Under the pieces are notes generated by a model. It saw nothing but the letters and a program-made list of their open reading frames with translations. It was not told the origin of the DNA and searched no databases. A stretch of DNA of 40,049 bases from Thermacetogenium sp. UBA5472 (lineage in GTDB: Bacteria; Bacillota; DSM-12270; Thermacetogeniales; Thermacetogeniaceae). The stretch's first letter is position 1. The number at the start of each line of letters is the position of its first letter. Both the position numbers and the translations under genes were made by a program. This document shows positions 7,346 to 13,662 of this stretch, piece after piece. The stretch lies in NCBI GenBank assembly GCA_002426495.1, contig DIQC01000020.1, positions 2,717 to 42,765 on the forward strand. Direction: 5' to 3'.

Positions 7346-8200
7346 TTGCTTCTGTTGTTTGCTCTGGCTTCTATCCTGGTGGTTGTTCTGGTGGGATTGT
7401 TTGTTTTCCTCCAGGGCTATCCCCTATTGGCCAAAACAGGGTTCTTTACCTTTCTCACCGGACTTGAATGGCTGCCCGGGGAGGGTATCTTTGGCATCCT
7501 ACCTATGGTTATCGGCACCCTGGCTGTTACTCTGGGTGCTTTGATTATCGGAGTTCCCCTTGGTGTTACCACAGCGGTTTTTCTTGCGGAGTATGCCCCT
7601 GAGAGAATAGCTTTTTGGACCCGGCGAGCGGTGGAATTGCTGGCTGGGATCCCTTCTGTTGTCTACGGTTTATTTGGGATGACGGTAATTGTGCCTCTGG
7701 TGCGACATGTGGCGCTGAATTGGTTTGGCGATCTGTTGTCACCGGAGATGAGGACAGGCTATGGCATTTTAGCCGCCTCTCTAGTGCTGGGAATCATGAT
7801 TCTGCCTACGATTGTGAGCATTTCCGAAGATGCTTTGCGGGCGGTACCCAAAGCCTATAAAGAGGGTTCCTATGCCCTTGGTGTCCATCAGTGGCAGACA
7901 ATTTGGCATAATACACTTCCCGCTGCCGGCACTGGGATTATGTCCAGTGTCATATTGGGGATGGGTAGGGCGATTGGGGAAACCATGGCTATTCTTATGG
8001 TTGCAGGCAACGCCCCGGCTTTTCCTACATCTATCTTTTCTCCAGTCCGTACCCTTAGCGGGAATATCGGGCTAGAGATGTCTTACGCTTCAGGAGAGCA
8101 TGCTCAGGCGCTATTTGCTACTGGCGTAGTTCTCTTTATTGTTATCATGATCTTGAACGGCCTTGCGCTGCTTATTGCCAGGAAGGGGGCCAACGCCTGA
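7346..8200 (+). CDS. pstC: Phosphate ABC transporter permease (PstC); true start may be upstream
   Basis: Inner-membrane subunit forming the phosphate channel with PstA. About six hydrophobic segments are visible, and the EAA-loop region SEDALRAVPKAYKEGSYALG marks the ATPase contact site. The TTG at 7346 gives 284 residues, but the same frame is open back to 7304 and reads LKETFYTKLLLL just before it, which looks like the missing cytoplasmic N-terminus of PstC. A GGGAGG at 7295-7300 is 9 nt before an ATT at 7310, so an ATT start (296 residues) is plausible. A 17-codon frame starting at ATG 7291 stops at 7344, next to the TTG, so coupling is the alternative. Its TGA overlaps the pstA ATG. Confidence 0.88.
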   Translation: MLLLFALASILVVVLVGLFVFLQGYPLLAKTGFFTFLTGLEWLPGEGIFGILPMVIGTLAVTLGALIIGVPLGVTTAVFLAEYAPERIAFWTRRAVELLAGIPSVVYGLFGMTVIVPLVRHVALNWFGDLLSPEMRTGYGILAASLVLGIMILPTIVSISEDALRAVPKAYKEGSYALGVHQWQTIWHNTLPAAGTGIMSSVILGMGRAIGETMAILMVAGNAPAFPTSIFSPVRTLSGNIGLEMSYASGEHAQALFATGVVLFIVIMILNGLALLIARKGANA

Positions 8201-9045
8201 TGAAAATGCCGATCCAGGAGAAATTGGCGAAATGGTTTATCTGGGGTTCAGCTTTGCTCACTGTATCTATTTTGGCCTTGATCGTCGGTTATGTTATGGT
8301 GCAAGGCCTTGGACAGTTAAGTATCTCCTTCTTTTTGGAAAACCCCCGCAAGATGGGGAGCGAAGGGGGTATTTTTTCACCCCTGGTGGGAACCATCTAC
8401 TTTACTCTGCTCACTATGCTCCTGGCGATACCGGTGGGTGTGGGGGCGGCTGTTTATCTCTCCGAATTCACACGAGAGGGCCCTTTAGTACGAGTGATCA
8501 GGTTTTTTTCAGATGCCCTGGCAGGCATTCCCTCTATAGTGATTGGACTGTTTGGTTTCGCATTTTTTGTTGTGTTATTGGAGCCCATAACCGGGGGTTG
8601 GTCGATAATTTCCGGTTCTCTCACTGCTTTCTGCATGATTTTGCCAATTATTATCCGGGTGACAGAGGAAGCGCTGCAAGCTATTCCTAACTCCTACAGG
8701 GAAGGGAGCCTGGCGTTAGGGGTCAGCAAGTGGGATACAGTGATGAATGTGGTCCTTCCCAGCGCTTTGCCGGGAATTTTTACAGCATCCCTGTTGGGTA
8801 TTGGTCGTGTGATCGGTGAAACGGCGGCATTATTGCTCACCCTGGGCGGTTCGCTGCTGATACCCAAATCAATTTTCAGCCCTGCGCGTACCCTCTCCAT
8901 GCACCTCTACCTGGTGGCTATGGAAACCGGCGAATTTGGCGTCGCCTTTGGCACAGCCGCCGTTCTAATCCTGCTGATCCTCCTGATCAACTTGGGTGGC
9001 TACTACCTAGTCCAGCGCCTAACCAGACGCATGGTCGGCGACTGA
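8200..9045 (+). CDS. pstA: Phosphate ABC transporter permease (PstA)
   Basis: Second transmembrane subunit of the phosphate importer, 281 residues with about six membrane segments. The conserved cytoplasmic loop TEEALQAIPNSYREGSLALG contacts PstB, and FLEN-PR near residue 45 is typical of PstA. The ATG overlaps the pstC stop as TGATG, so the two are translationally coupled. No pstB follows; the ATPase comes from upstream. The stop codon is again contiguous with a dispersed repeat (TGAGTCAAAG). Confidence 0.95.
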   Translation: MKMPIQEKLAKWFIWGSALLTVSILALIVGYVMVQGLGQLSISFFLENPRKMGSEGGIFSPLVGTIYFTLLTMLLAIPVGVGAAVYLSEFTREGPLVRVIRFFSDALAGIPSIVIGLFGFAFFVVLLEPITGGWSIISGSLTAFCMILPIIIRVTEEALQAIPNSYREGSLALGVSKWDTVMNVVLPSALPGIFTASLLGIGRVIGETAALLLTLGGSLLIPKSIFSPARTLSMHLYLVAMETGEFGVAFGTAAVLILLILLINLGGYYLVQRLTRRMVGD

Positions 9046-9106
9046 GTCAAAGCGAGTCAAAGGGACGGGGGTTTTAGGCGGACGCGGGGACGGGGGTCTT
9101 GTCACA
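9043..9106. repeat. Composite dispersed repeat after pstA
   Basis: A GAGTCAAA left arm (duplicated, 9044-9061) runs into GGGACGGGGGTTTT, then GGACGCGGGGACGGGGGTCTTGTCACAC. The left arm is of the GAGTCA type and the last arm of the GTCAC type, so neither half is palindromic alone; it looks like a fusion of two copies with loss of the inner arms. Confidence 0.65.
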
Positions 9107-9150
9107 CATGCTTAATGTTCAAGGTACGCTGTCGCAGCTGCGCTGATTTA

Positions 9151-9432
9151 TCACCTCAGTGACTGTGTTACAATATCTACTTGTTCCTCCATATTGACCT
9201 CTTTATCCCTTCGCTCATCAATAGTGATGTTGGTGATGACTCTGGTGGTGCCGGCCATGGCGTTTTCATGGATTTCTTTGGCCACATCCATCAGTTGATC
9301 TAATTCTCCTTCGATGATGGTTTGTGTCGGTGTGATCTGGTATTTCAATCCTCTTTCTTCAATAGTATGAACAGCACCAGTTACGGCGGAACTGAAGCCC
9401 GCTGATTTGGTTCCCCTAAAAACGTCAAATGC
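9151..9432 (-). pseudogene. 5'-truncated thiamine-binding-family (MTH1187/YkoF-like) gene
   Basis: Reading the minus strand from 9432 gives AFDVFRGTKSAG followed by TGAVHTIEERGLKYQITPTQ, then IIEGELDQLMDVAKEIHENA and ITIDERRDK. This is the PF01910-type small domain (MTH1187/YkoF; about 95-100 residues), including the conserved IEGELD and DERRDK stretches. The frame opens directly after a stop (9433-9435) with no ATG, GTG or TTG ahead of the conserved region; the only TTG, at 9348, would remove about a third of the domain. The gene therefore seems to have lost its first few codons and its promoter exactly where the AT-rich island begins. Known family members bind thiamine or pyrimidine-type ligands. 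An unusual start codon cannot be excluded. Confidence 0.65.
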
Positions 9433-9440
9433 TTAATATA

Positions 9441-9525
9441 TTGATACATAATAATCAATTAAGTTATTATTTGATACGATTATTATTGTATTTTTGGTAT
9501 ACTTATAGTACAATTTTAATATAAT
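9441..9525 (+). promoter_or_regulatory. Putative autoregulatory promoter of the toxin-antitoxin pair
   Basis: TTGATACATAATAAT (9441) and TTGATACGATTATTAT (9471) form a 30-bp-spaced direct repeat flanking an inverted TAATAA/TTATTA element. Candidate -10 hexamers are TATACT (9498) and TATAAT (9520), without an equally good -35. Antitoxins with MqsA-type domains usually repress their own promoter through such repeats. Confidence 0.4.
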
Positions 9526-9548
9526 AGGAGAAGGGTAGTGACCGGAAT

Positions 9549-9974
9549 TTGAGCTCCGGCGAAAGAAAAACAAGTAAATATACGGATATGACCCCTGATG
9601 AGATCAAAAAATATCTTGGTAAGTTCAGAAAGGCCATATTAGATGGAAAGTATATTATTTCTAAAGGTCGGAATAGACAAGAAAACGTGGATTTTATTGA
9701 GGATTATAAAATTGATACAAAAAAGGAAAAAGAAATATTATTAGGGATTCAATACGATGATTTTTGCTATGCTGTTGACAATGAAAAGGAAGGATTTTCC
9801 CATGAGAAACTGTACATATTCTGTAAGTGCCAAGAGTTAGATTATTGGGGTGCTTTGGAAGTGGTTGACATATATATTAAGACTAACATGACTCAGACAA
9901 GAAGAGGAGAGGACTTCACTATAGTGGTATCTTTTCATAAAAGAAAGAAACCTATTAGATGCCTATTTAAATAA
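9549..9974 (+). CDS. Putative toxin of a Panacea-type toxin-antitoxin pair
   Basis: A 141-residue soluble, lysine-rich protein encoded in AT-rich DNA unlike its neighbours. No catalytic motif is certain. The second half, with KEILLGIQYDDFCYAV, then a strand-rich YWGALEVVDIYIKTN and TIVVSFHKRKKPI, has the layout of small MqsR/RelE-like mRNA interferases (helices, then a beta-sheet with a basic C-terminus), but that is a fold-level guess. Its partner 57 nt downstream is a Panacea-domain protein; Panacea antitoxins are known to pair with many unrelated toxins. The start is uncertain: TTG 9549 has AAGGG 13 nt upstream; ATG 9588 has no ribosome binding site. Confidence 0.6.
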   Translation: MSSGERKTSKYTDMTPDEIKKYLGKFRKAILDGKYIISKGRNRQENVDFIEDYKIDTKKEKEILLGIQYDDFCYAVDNEKEGFSHEKLYIFCKCQELDYWGALEVVDIYIKTNMTQTRRGEDFTIVVSFHKRKKPIRCLFK

Positions 9975-10031
9975 TATCTTGTTTATATCAAATTGAAGAT
10001 AAATAAGATAAATCAAAAGGAGGCAACTCAA

Positions 10032-11030
10032 ATGTTGGGATTTTGTGAAAACTGCCATGAAATGGCTGGATACTCTGTCAAAGAAGTGAAAAAGCAAAAG
10101 AACATCAAAGGTAAGAGTGTTGAATATACAGGAAAAGAAGCTTATTGTAATGAATGCGGAAGTGAAATGTTTGTAGCAGATATTCGTGATCATAATTTAG
10201 CTATGCTGGATATAGCATACAGAGAAAAAGAAGGGCTGATTTTAGTATCAGAAATTGAAATTATATTAGAGAAATATGATGTAGGAAAAAGGCCTTTATC
10301 TTTATTATTAGGTTGGGGGGAGGGTACTTTAACTAGGTATTTAGATGGAGATGTTCCCACAAAGAAATACTCTGATATGTTAAAAAAAATTCTTTGTGAC
10401 TCCGATTATATGAAAAAGGTTTTGGAGCAAAATAAAGATAGGATCACAGATGTAGCATACAGACGGATAATTCATGCTTTAGAAAAAAATGAAACGGCAA
10501 TAGATACTCCCTTTGAGCCGGATAATAAAATTGATTATGTAGTTAAATATTTGCTATCCAAATCAGTTGATATAACACCGTTAGCTTTACAAAAGTTATT
10601 GTATTTCGCTCAGGGATTTTATAAAGCCTTTACTGGAGAGTATTTATTCTACAATAACTGCGAAGCCTGGGTACATGGCCCAGTATTTAGAAGTGTTTAT
10701 TGTAAGTATAAAGACCATGGCTATAACCCGATTGAGGAAGAGAATTTTGAATATGGGGAGATAAAATTAACAACGGGAGAAAGAGAACTCCTAGATAGTA
10801 TCATCAGAAATTTCGGCTGTTATAGTGGTAAGGTTTTAGAAAAAATGACCCATGCAGAGAAGCCCTGGAGAGTTACTAGAACAGGTTTAAGTGATAATGA
10901 AAACTCAGATCGGATAATAGATAAAGAAGAAATAGCTAAATACTTTAAAGAAATTAAATCAAAATATGGTATCCTTAACGCATCTGATATTAGAGATTAT
11001 AGCACCGATTTTTTTAATAAACTTCATTAA
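10032..11030 (+). CDS. Antitoxin: MqsA-like zinc finger/HTH fused to Panacea (DUF4065) domain
   Basis: A 332-residue product from the ATG at 10032, chosen because AGGAGG at 10018-10023 sits 8 nt upstream; an in-frame TTG at 9993 has no such site. The N-terminus has a CENC ... CNEC zinc finger (C5, C8, C39, C42). An MqsA-like region (about 65-115) follows, with an HTH motif including PLSLLLGWGEGTLTRYLDG. From about residue 165 there is a Panacea/SocA/DUF4065 domain: IDYVVKYLL, ALQKLLYFAQGFY, EAWVHGPVF and the C-terminal GILNASDIRDYS. Panacea is a promiscuous antitoxin domain. The zinc-finger/HTH part probably binds DNA for autoregulation while the Panacea part neutralises the upstream gene product. 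A strong terminator follows at 11067. Confidence 0.85.
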   Translation: MLGFCENCHEMAGYSVKEVKKQKNIKGKSVEYTGKEAYCNECGSEMFVADIRDHNLAMLDIAYREKEGLILVSEIEIILEKYDVGKRPLSLLLGWGEGTLTRYLDGDVPTKKYSDMLKKILCDSDYMKKVLEQNKDRITDVAYRRIIHALEKNETAIDTPFEPDNKIDYVVKYLLSKSVDITPLALQKLLYFAQGFYKAFTGEYLFYNNCEAWVHGPVFRSVYCKYKDHGYNPIEEENFEYGEIKLTTGERELLDSIIRNFGCYSGKVLEKMTHAEKPWRVTRTGLSDNENSDRIIDKEEIAKYFKEIKSKYGILNASDIRDYSTDFFNKLH

Positions 11031-11066
11031 GAATGTCAGGTTCCAGGTACCATCCGACGTTTTATG

Positions 11067-11106
11067 AAAAGAACTCCAATTGAGAAATCCAGGAGTTCTT
11101 TTTTCT
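11067..11106 (+). terminator. Strong intrinsic terminator after antitoxin gene
   Basis: AAAAGAACTCC and GGAGTTCTTTT form an 11-bp perfect stem over a 14-nt loop, running into TTTT. It ends the toxin-antitoxin operon and marks the likely right side of the AT-rich island. Confidence 0.85.
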
Positions 11107-11128
11107 CATTGAGAATATAATATCCCTC

Positions 11129-11167
11129 TGAGTCAAAGTGACCGTCCCCTTGACTCACTTGACTCAT
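11129..11167. repeat. Dispersed palindrome, GAGTCA-arm copy
   Basis: TGAGTCAA/TTGACTCA around AGTGACCGTCCCC (centre in the opposite orientation to earlier copies), with an extra TTGACTCA at 11160-11167. Confidence 0.75.
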
Positions 11168-11213
11168 TGTTTATTCTGGCGATATTAAGGGGAAAATAAA
11201 AGAAAAAAAGTCT

Positions 11214-11262
11214 TTGACTTTCCTTAACCAACAGACTATAATATAGGTCAAAGAAGGTCAAA
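11214..11262 (+). promoter_or_regulatory. Promoter with CtsR operator for the ctsR-clpC operon
   Basis: TTGACT (11214-11219), 17-bp spacer, TATAAT (11237-11242): near-consensus sigma-A promoter. Immediately downstream, GGTCAAA-gaa-GGTCAAA (11246-11262) is a perfect CtsR heptad direct repeat (RGTCAAA-NAN-RGTCAAA). Bound CtsR would cover the start site, giving heat-inducible autoregulation. The message would start near 11249, leaving a 5' leader of about 255 nt. Confidence 0.9.
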
Positions 11263-11281
11263 AGGGCAAAGTTAGTCAACG

Positions 11282-11309
11282 TGAGTCAAAGGGACGGAGG
11301 ATTTGACTC
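11282..11309. repeat. Dispersed palindrome inside the ctsR leader
   Basis: GAGTCAAA/TTTGACTC around GGGACGGAGGA. It is flanked by a direct repeat AGTTAGTCAA at 11270-11279 and 11312-11321, and would fold in the ctsR leader RNA. Confidence 0.75.
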
Positions 11310-11325
11310 CAAGTTAGTCAAGATT

Positions 11326-11463
11326 GGGGCTATCTATAGCAGCCATTAAAATGATGCATCAGTATAGCAGTAGTCGATGCAATTGTACAGCTTATATCAG
11401 TCAGGATTCGAACCACTATAATTACCAGATGCTCTGCCAGCTAATATAGCAAAGGATAGCCCC
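11326..11463. ncRNA. Structured element with tRNA-like features in the ctsR leader
   Basis: GGGGCTATC (11326) and GATAGCCCC (11455) form a perfect 9-bp closing stem of a 138-nt element. On the minus strand the interior reads like a decayed tRNA: TAGCTGGCAGAGCAT resembles a D-arm, GGTTCGAATCC resembles a T-arm, and GCTATAT/ATATAAGC is an inner 7-bp stem with one bulge. The T-stem is imperfect and the anticodon arm cannot be drawn properly, so this is not a normal tRNA gene. It could be a tRNA-derived remnant, or a structured leader acting on ctsR expression from the plus strand. I cannot assign it to a known RNA family. Confidence 0.4.
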
Positions 11464-11505
11464 ATAAAATTATTTTATCGTTAATAAACAGCGGAGGGAT
11501 GCGGG

Positions 11506-11958
11506 ATGGAATCTAGGTCTATAGTAAATGCAATTGAAGCGTATATCAAATCGCTGTTGACAAAGAGTTCGGATGGCCGGGTTGAACTGAGCAGGAAGGA
11601 TGTCGCCCAGCGCTTCGACTGTGTTCCCTCCCAGGTCACTTATGTGCTCAAAACCCGTTTCGGCCTGCGAAATGGATATGTGGTGCAGAGCCGCAGGGGA
11701 GGTGGCGGTTATATCAGGGTATGCAGTTTGTTTACAGCCTCAGAAAAAGCTGTCGAAGAAAAGTTTGATGGTAAAAAATCGGATCAAGATGCACGGGCAG
11801 CTCTGTGTACTTTTGCCAGTCGTGGATATTTTACCAAGGGCGAATTCCTTATTTTGGCTACTACTTTAGAGGTGTTGGAAAGAGGCCTTTCAAATGGGGA
11901 GGGCGGCAAGCTGATGCTGCGGATTCTGAGAGCTCTTGCCGATGAGGGTTTCTTCTAA
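11506..11958 (+). CDS. ctsR: Transcriptional repressor CtsR
   Basis: Class-three stress repressor that blocks clp genes in unstressed cells and is released by heat and McsB. The 150-residue product has the CtsR winged-helix at the N-terminus (RVELSRKDVAQRFDCVPSQVTYVLKTRF) with the glycine-rich wing QSRRGGGGYIRV that touches DNA and senses heat, followed by the C-terminal dimer/Clp-binding helices. It starts at ATG 11506 behind GGAGGG. It heads the classic operon ctsR-mcsA-mcsB-clpC and has its own operator at 11246-11262. Confidence 0.96.
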   Translation: MESRSIVNAIEAYIKSLLTKSSDGRVELSRKDVAQRFDCVPSQVTYVLKTRFGLRNGYVVQSRRGGGGYIRVCSLFTASEKAVEEKFDGKKSDQDARAALCTFASRGYFTKGEFLILATTLEVLERGLSNGEGGKLMLRILRALADEGFF

Positions 11959-12055
11959 TTTGCTTCAATGTGAGGGAAGTAGGAGATATTAATTAAAGGA
12001 ACATCAGGTGACTCTTCAATAACATCAGAAGGTTGCCTAAAGGGAGGTTGGTTTT

Positions 12056-12565
12056 ATGTTATGTCAGGAATGTCAAAAGAAACCAGCAACAGTTCATCTG
12101 ACTCAGATCGTGAATAATACTAAAAAGGAGCTGCACCTGTGCCATGAGTGTGCACAGAACCATCAGGAGCTCTCCATATCCTTGAACCTTGATCCCGGTT
12201 TTTCCATTCATAAACTTCTTGCAGGGATGCTGGATGGCGCTCCACTGCAACAAATGAATGCTGCGGCATCACCTGAGTGTCCCCAATGCGGGCTGAATTT
12301 TACTCAGTTTGGCGAGATCGGCAGGTTCGGCTGCAGCAACTGTTACAATACCTTTGATGATCGATTAAAACCACTGCTCCGCAGGGTGCAGGGAACAACT
12401 CAGCATACTGGTAAGGTTCCCAAAAGAGCAGGTGGTAAACTCGGTGTGAAGCGGGAGATTGATAAGCTAAAGGCCCAGCTGCAGCAGGCTGTGCAGGATG
12501 AGGCCTATGAAAGGGCTGCCGAACTCCGCGACAAGATTCGTGACATGGAAAATAAACTTCAGTAA
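12056..12565 (+). CDS. mcsA: Protein-arginine kinase activator McsA
   Basis: Zinc protein that activates the arginine kinase McsB in the heat-stress pathway. Four CxxC pairs are visible: C3/C6, C29/C32, C75/C78 and C93/C96. A C-terminal UVR (UvrB/UvrC) motif follows at about 133-168, ending in AYERAAELRDKIRDMENKL. Start at ATG 12056 behind GGGAGG. The gap to mcsB is 13 nt, containing the mcsB ribosome binding site. Confidence 0.94.
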   Translation: MLCQECQKKPATVHLTQIVNNTKKELHLCHECAQNHQELSISLNLDPGFSIHKLLAGMLDGAPLQQMNAAASPECPQCGLNFTQFGEIGRFGCSNCYNTFDDRLKPLLRRVQGTTQHTGKVPKRAGGKLGVKREIDKLKAQLQQAVQDEAYERAAELRDKIRDMENKLQ

Positions 12566-12578
12566 AGGAGGCAATTAT

Positions 12579-13640
12579 ATGTCTATAGAGAATGCCCTCA
12601 GTGACCCTTATACAAAGTGGATGGAGGGAAAGGGCCCTTATGCCTCCATTGTAATCAGCAGCCGTGTAAGATTGGCCCGCAACCTTAACAAGTTTAATTT
12701 TCCCCATTTGCATGATGAACAGAGCAGTCGGGAAGTGTTGAGGCTGGCCAAGGATGCCCTTACCAGTGAAGAGATGCGGCAGCAGGTGGAAGGGATAGAT
12801 TTTTCTCAGACTAAAGATCTCTCCTCTCATGATCTGATGCTCCTGGTGGAAAAGCATTTGATCAGCCCACAGTTCGCCGAAAATGAGGCGGCAGAGAGCG
12901 GTATTGCCCTAAGTGAGGATGAGGCGATCAGTGTGATGGTCAATGAGGAGGATCACTTGCGCCTGCAGGTTCTTCTTCCTGCACTGCAGTTAAAGGAAGC
13001 ATGGAGTATGGCCAGCCAGGTTGATGATTTGCTGGAAAGCAAACTTGATTATGCCTTTGATGAACAATACGGCTATTTGACCTGCTGCCCTACCAATGTG
13101 GGAACAGGTCTCAGGGCCTCGGTGATGATGCATCTTCCGGCAATAGCCATGACTAACCAGGCCAACAGATTCTTTATGTCACTTTCTAAGCTGGGCTTTA
13201 CTGTGCGTGGCCTTTATGGTGAGGGAACCCAGGCCAAAGGAAACCTATTTCAGATTTCCAACCAGGTTACTTTGGGGCACAGTGAGGAAGAGATCATTGC
13301 CAACCTGGGATCGGTCTGCATCCAGATCATTGAACAGGAGGAACAGATGCGGGATAAGCTACGCAAAGATGGCCTTGCGCGGTTGGAGGACCTGGTTTTC
13401 CGTTCTTATGGTATTTTGACTAATGCCTATATTATCAGTTCTGAAGAGGCAATGGCACACCTTTCCAATGTGCGCCTGGGACTGGATATGGGTCTACTGC
13501 GGGATGTACAGAATAGAAAACTTAATGAGCTGTTGGTTGTGATCAGGCCGGCTTTTTTGCGCAAGCTGGCCGGCAAAGAAATTGATGCCTTTAACCGTGA
13601 TTTTAAGAGAGCTGAATTGATCAGAGGAACACTGTCTTAA
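12579..13640 (+). CDS. mcsB: Protein arginine kinase McsB
   Basis: Phosphorylates arginine residues on CtsR and on damaged proteins, marking them for ClpC-ClpP. The 353-residue product belongs to the ATP:guanido phosphotransferase fold: VISSRVRLARNL near residue 25, the catalytic region CCPTNVGTGLRASV with the cysteine pair at 169-170, and GLYGEGTQAKGNLFQISNQ. The frame is open 81 nt further upstream inside mcsA, but AAGGAGG at 12565-12571 places the start at ATG 12579. It lies between mcsA and clpC, with a 22-nt gap to clpC. Confidence 0.95.
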   Translation: MSIENALSDPYTKWMEGKGPYASIVISSRVRLARNLNKFNFPHLHDEQSSREVLRLAKDALTSEEMRQQVEGIDFSQTKDLSSHDLMLLVEKHLISPQFAENEAAESGIALSEDEAISVMVNEEDHLRLQVLLPALQLKEAWSMASQVDDLLESKLDYAFDEQYGYLTCCPTNVGTGLRASVMMHLPAIAMTNQANRFFMSLSKLGFTVRGLYGEGTQAKGNLFQISNQVTLGHSEEEIIANLGSVCIQIIEQEEQMRDKLRKDGLARLEDLVFRSYGILTNAYIISSEEAMAHLSNVRLGLDMGLLRDVQNRKLNELLVVIRPAFLRKLAGKEIDAFNRDFKRAELIRGTLS

Positions 13641-13662
13641 CATTAGAAAGGAGGTTTTGAGT

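Noticed and set aside
8163..8690. 175-codon plus-strand frame across the pstC/pstA junction
   Set aside because: Out of frame with two clear permease genes and rich in Cys, Trp and Tyr; a shadow.
11326..11463. A functional minus-strand tRNA or a tmRNA
   Set aside because: The anticodon arm cannot be formed, the T-stem is broken, the element is 138 nt and no tag-peptide region or CCA end is visible; kept only as a tRNA-like structure.
12300..12857. 185-codon minus-strand frame opposite mcsA/mcsB
   Set aside because: Antisense to two certain genes, no start signals.
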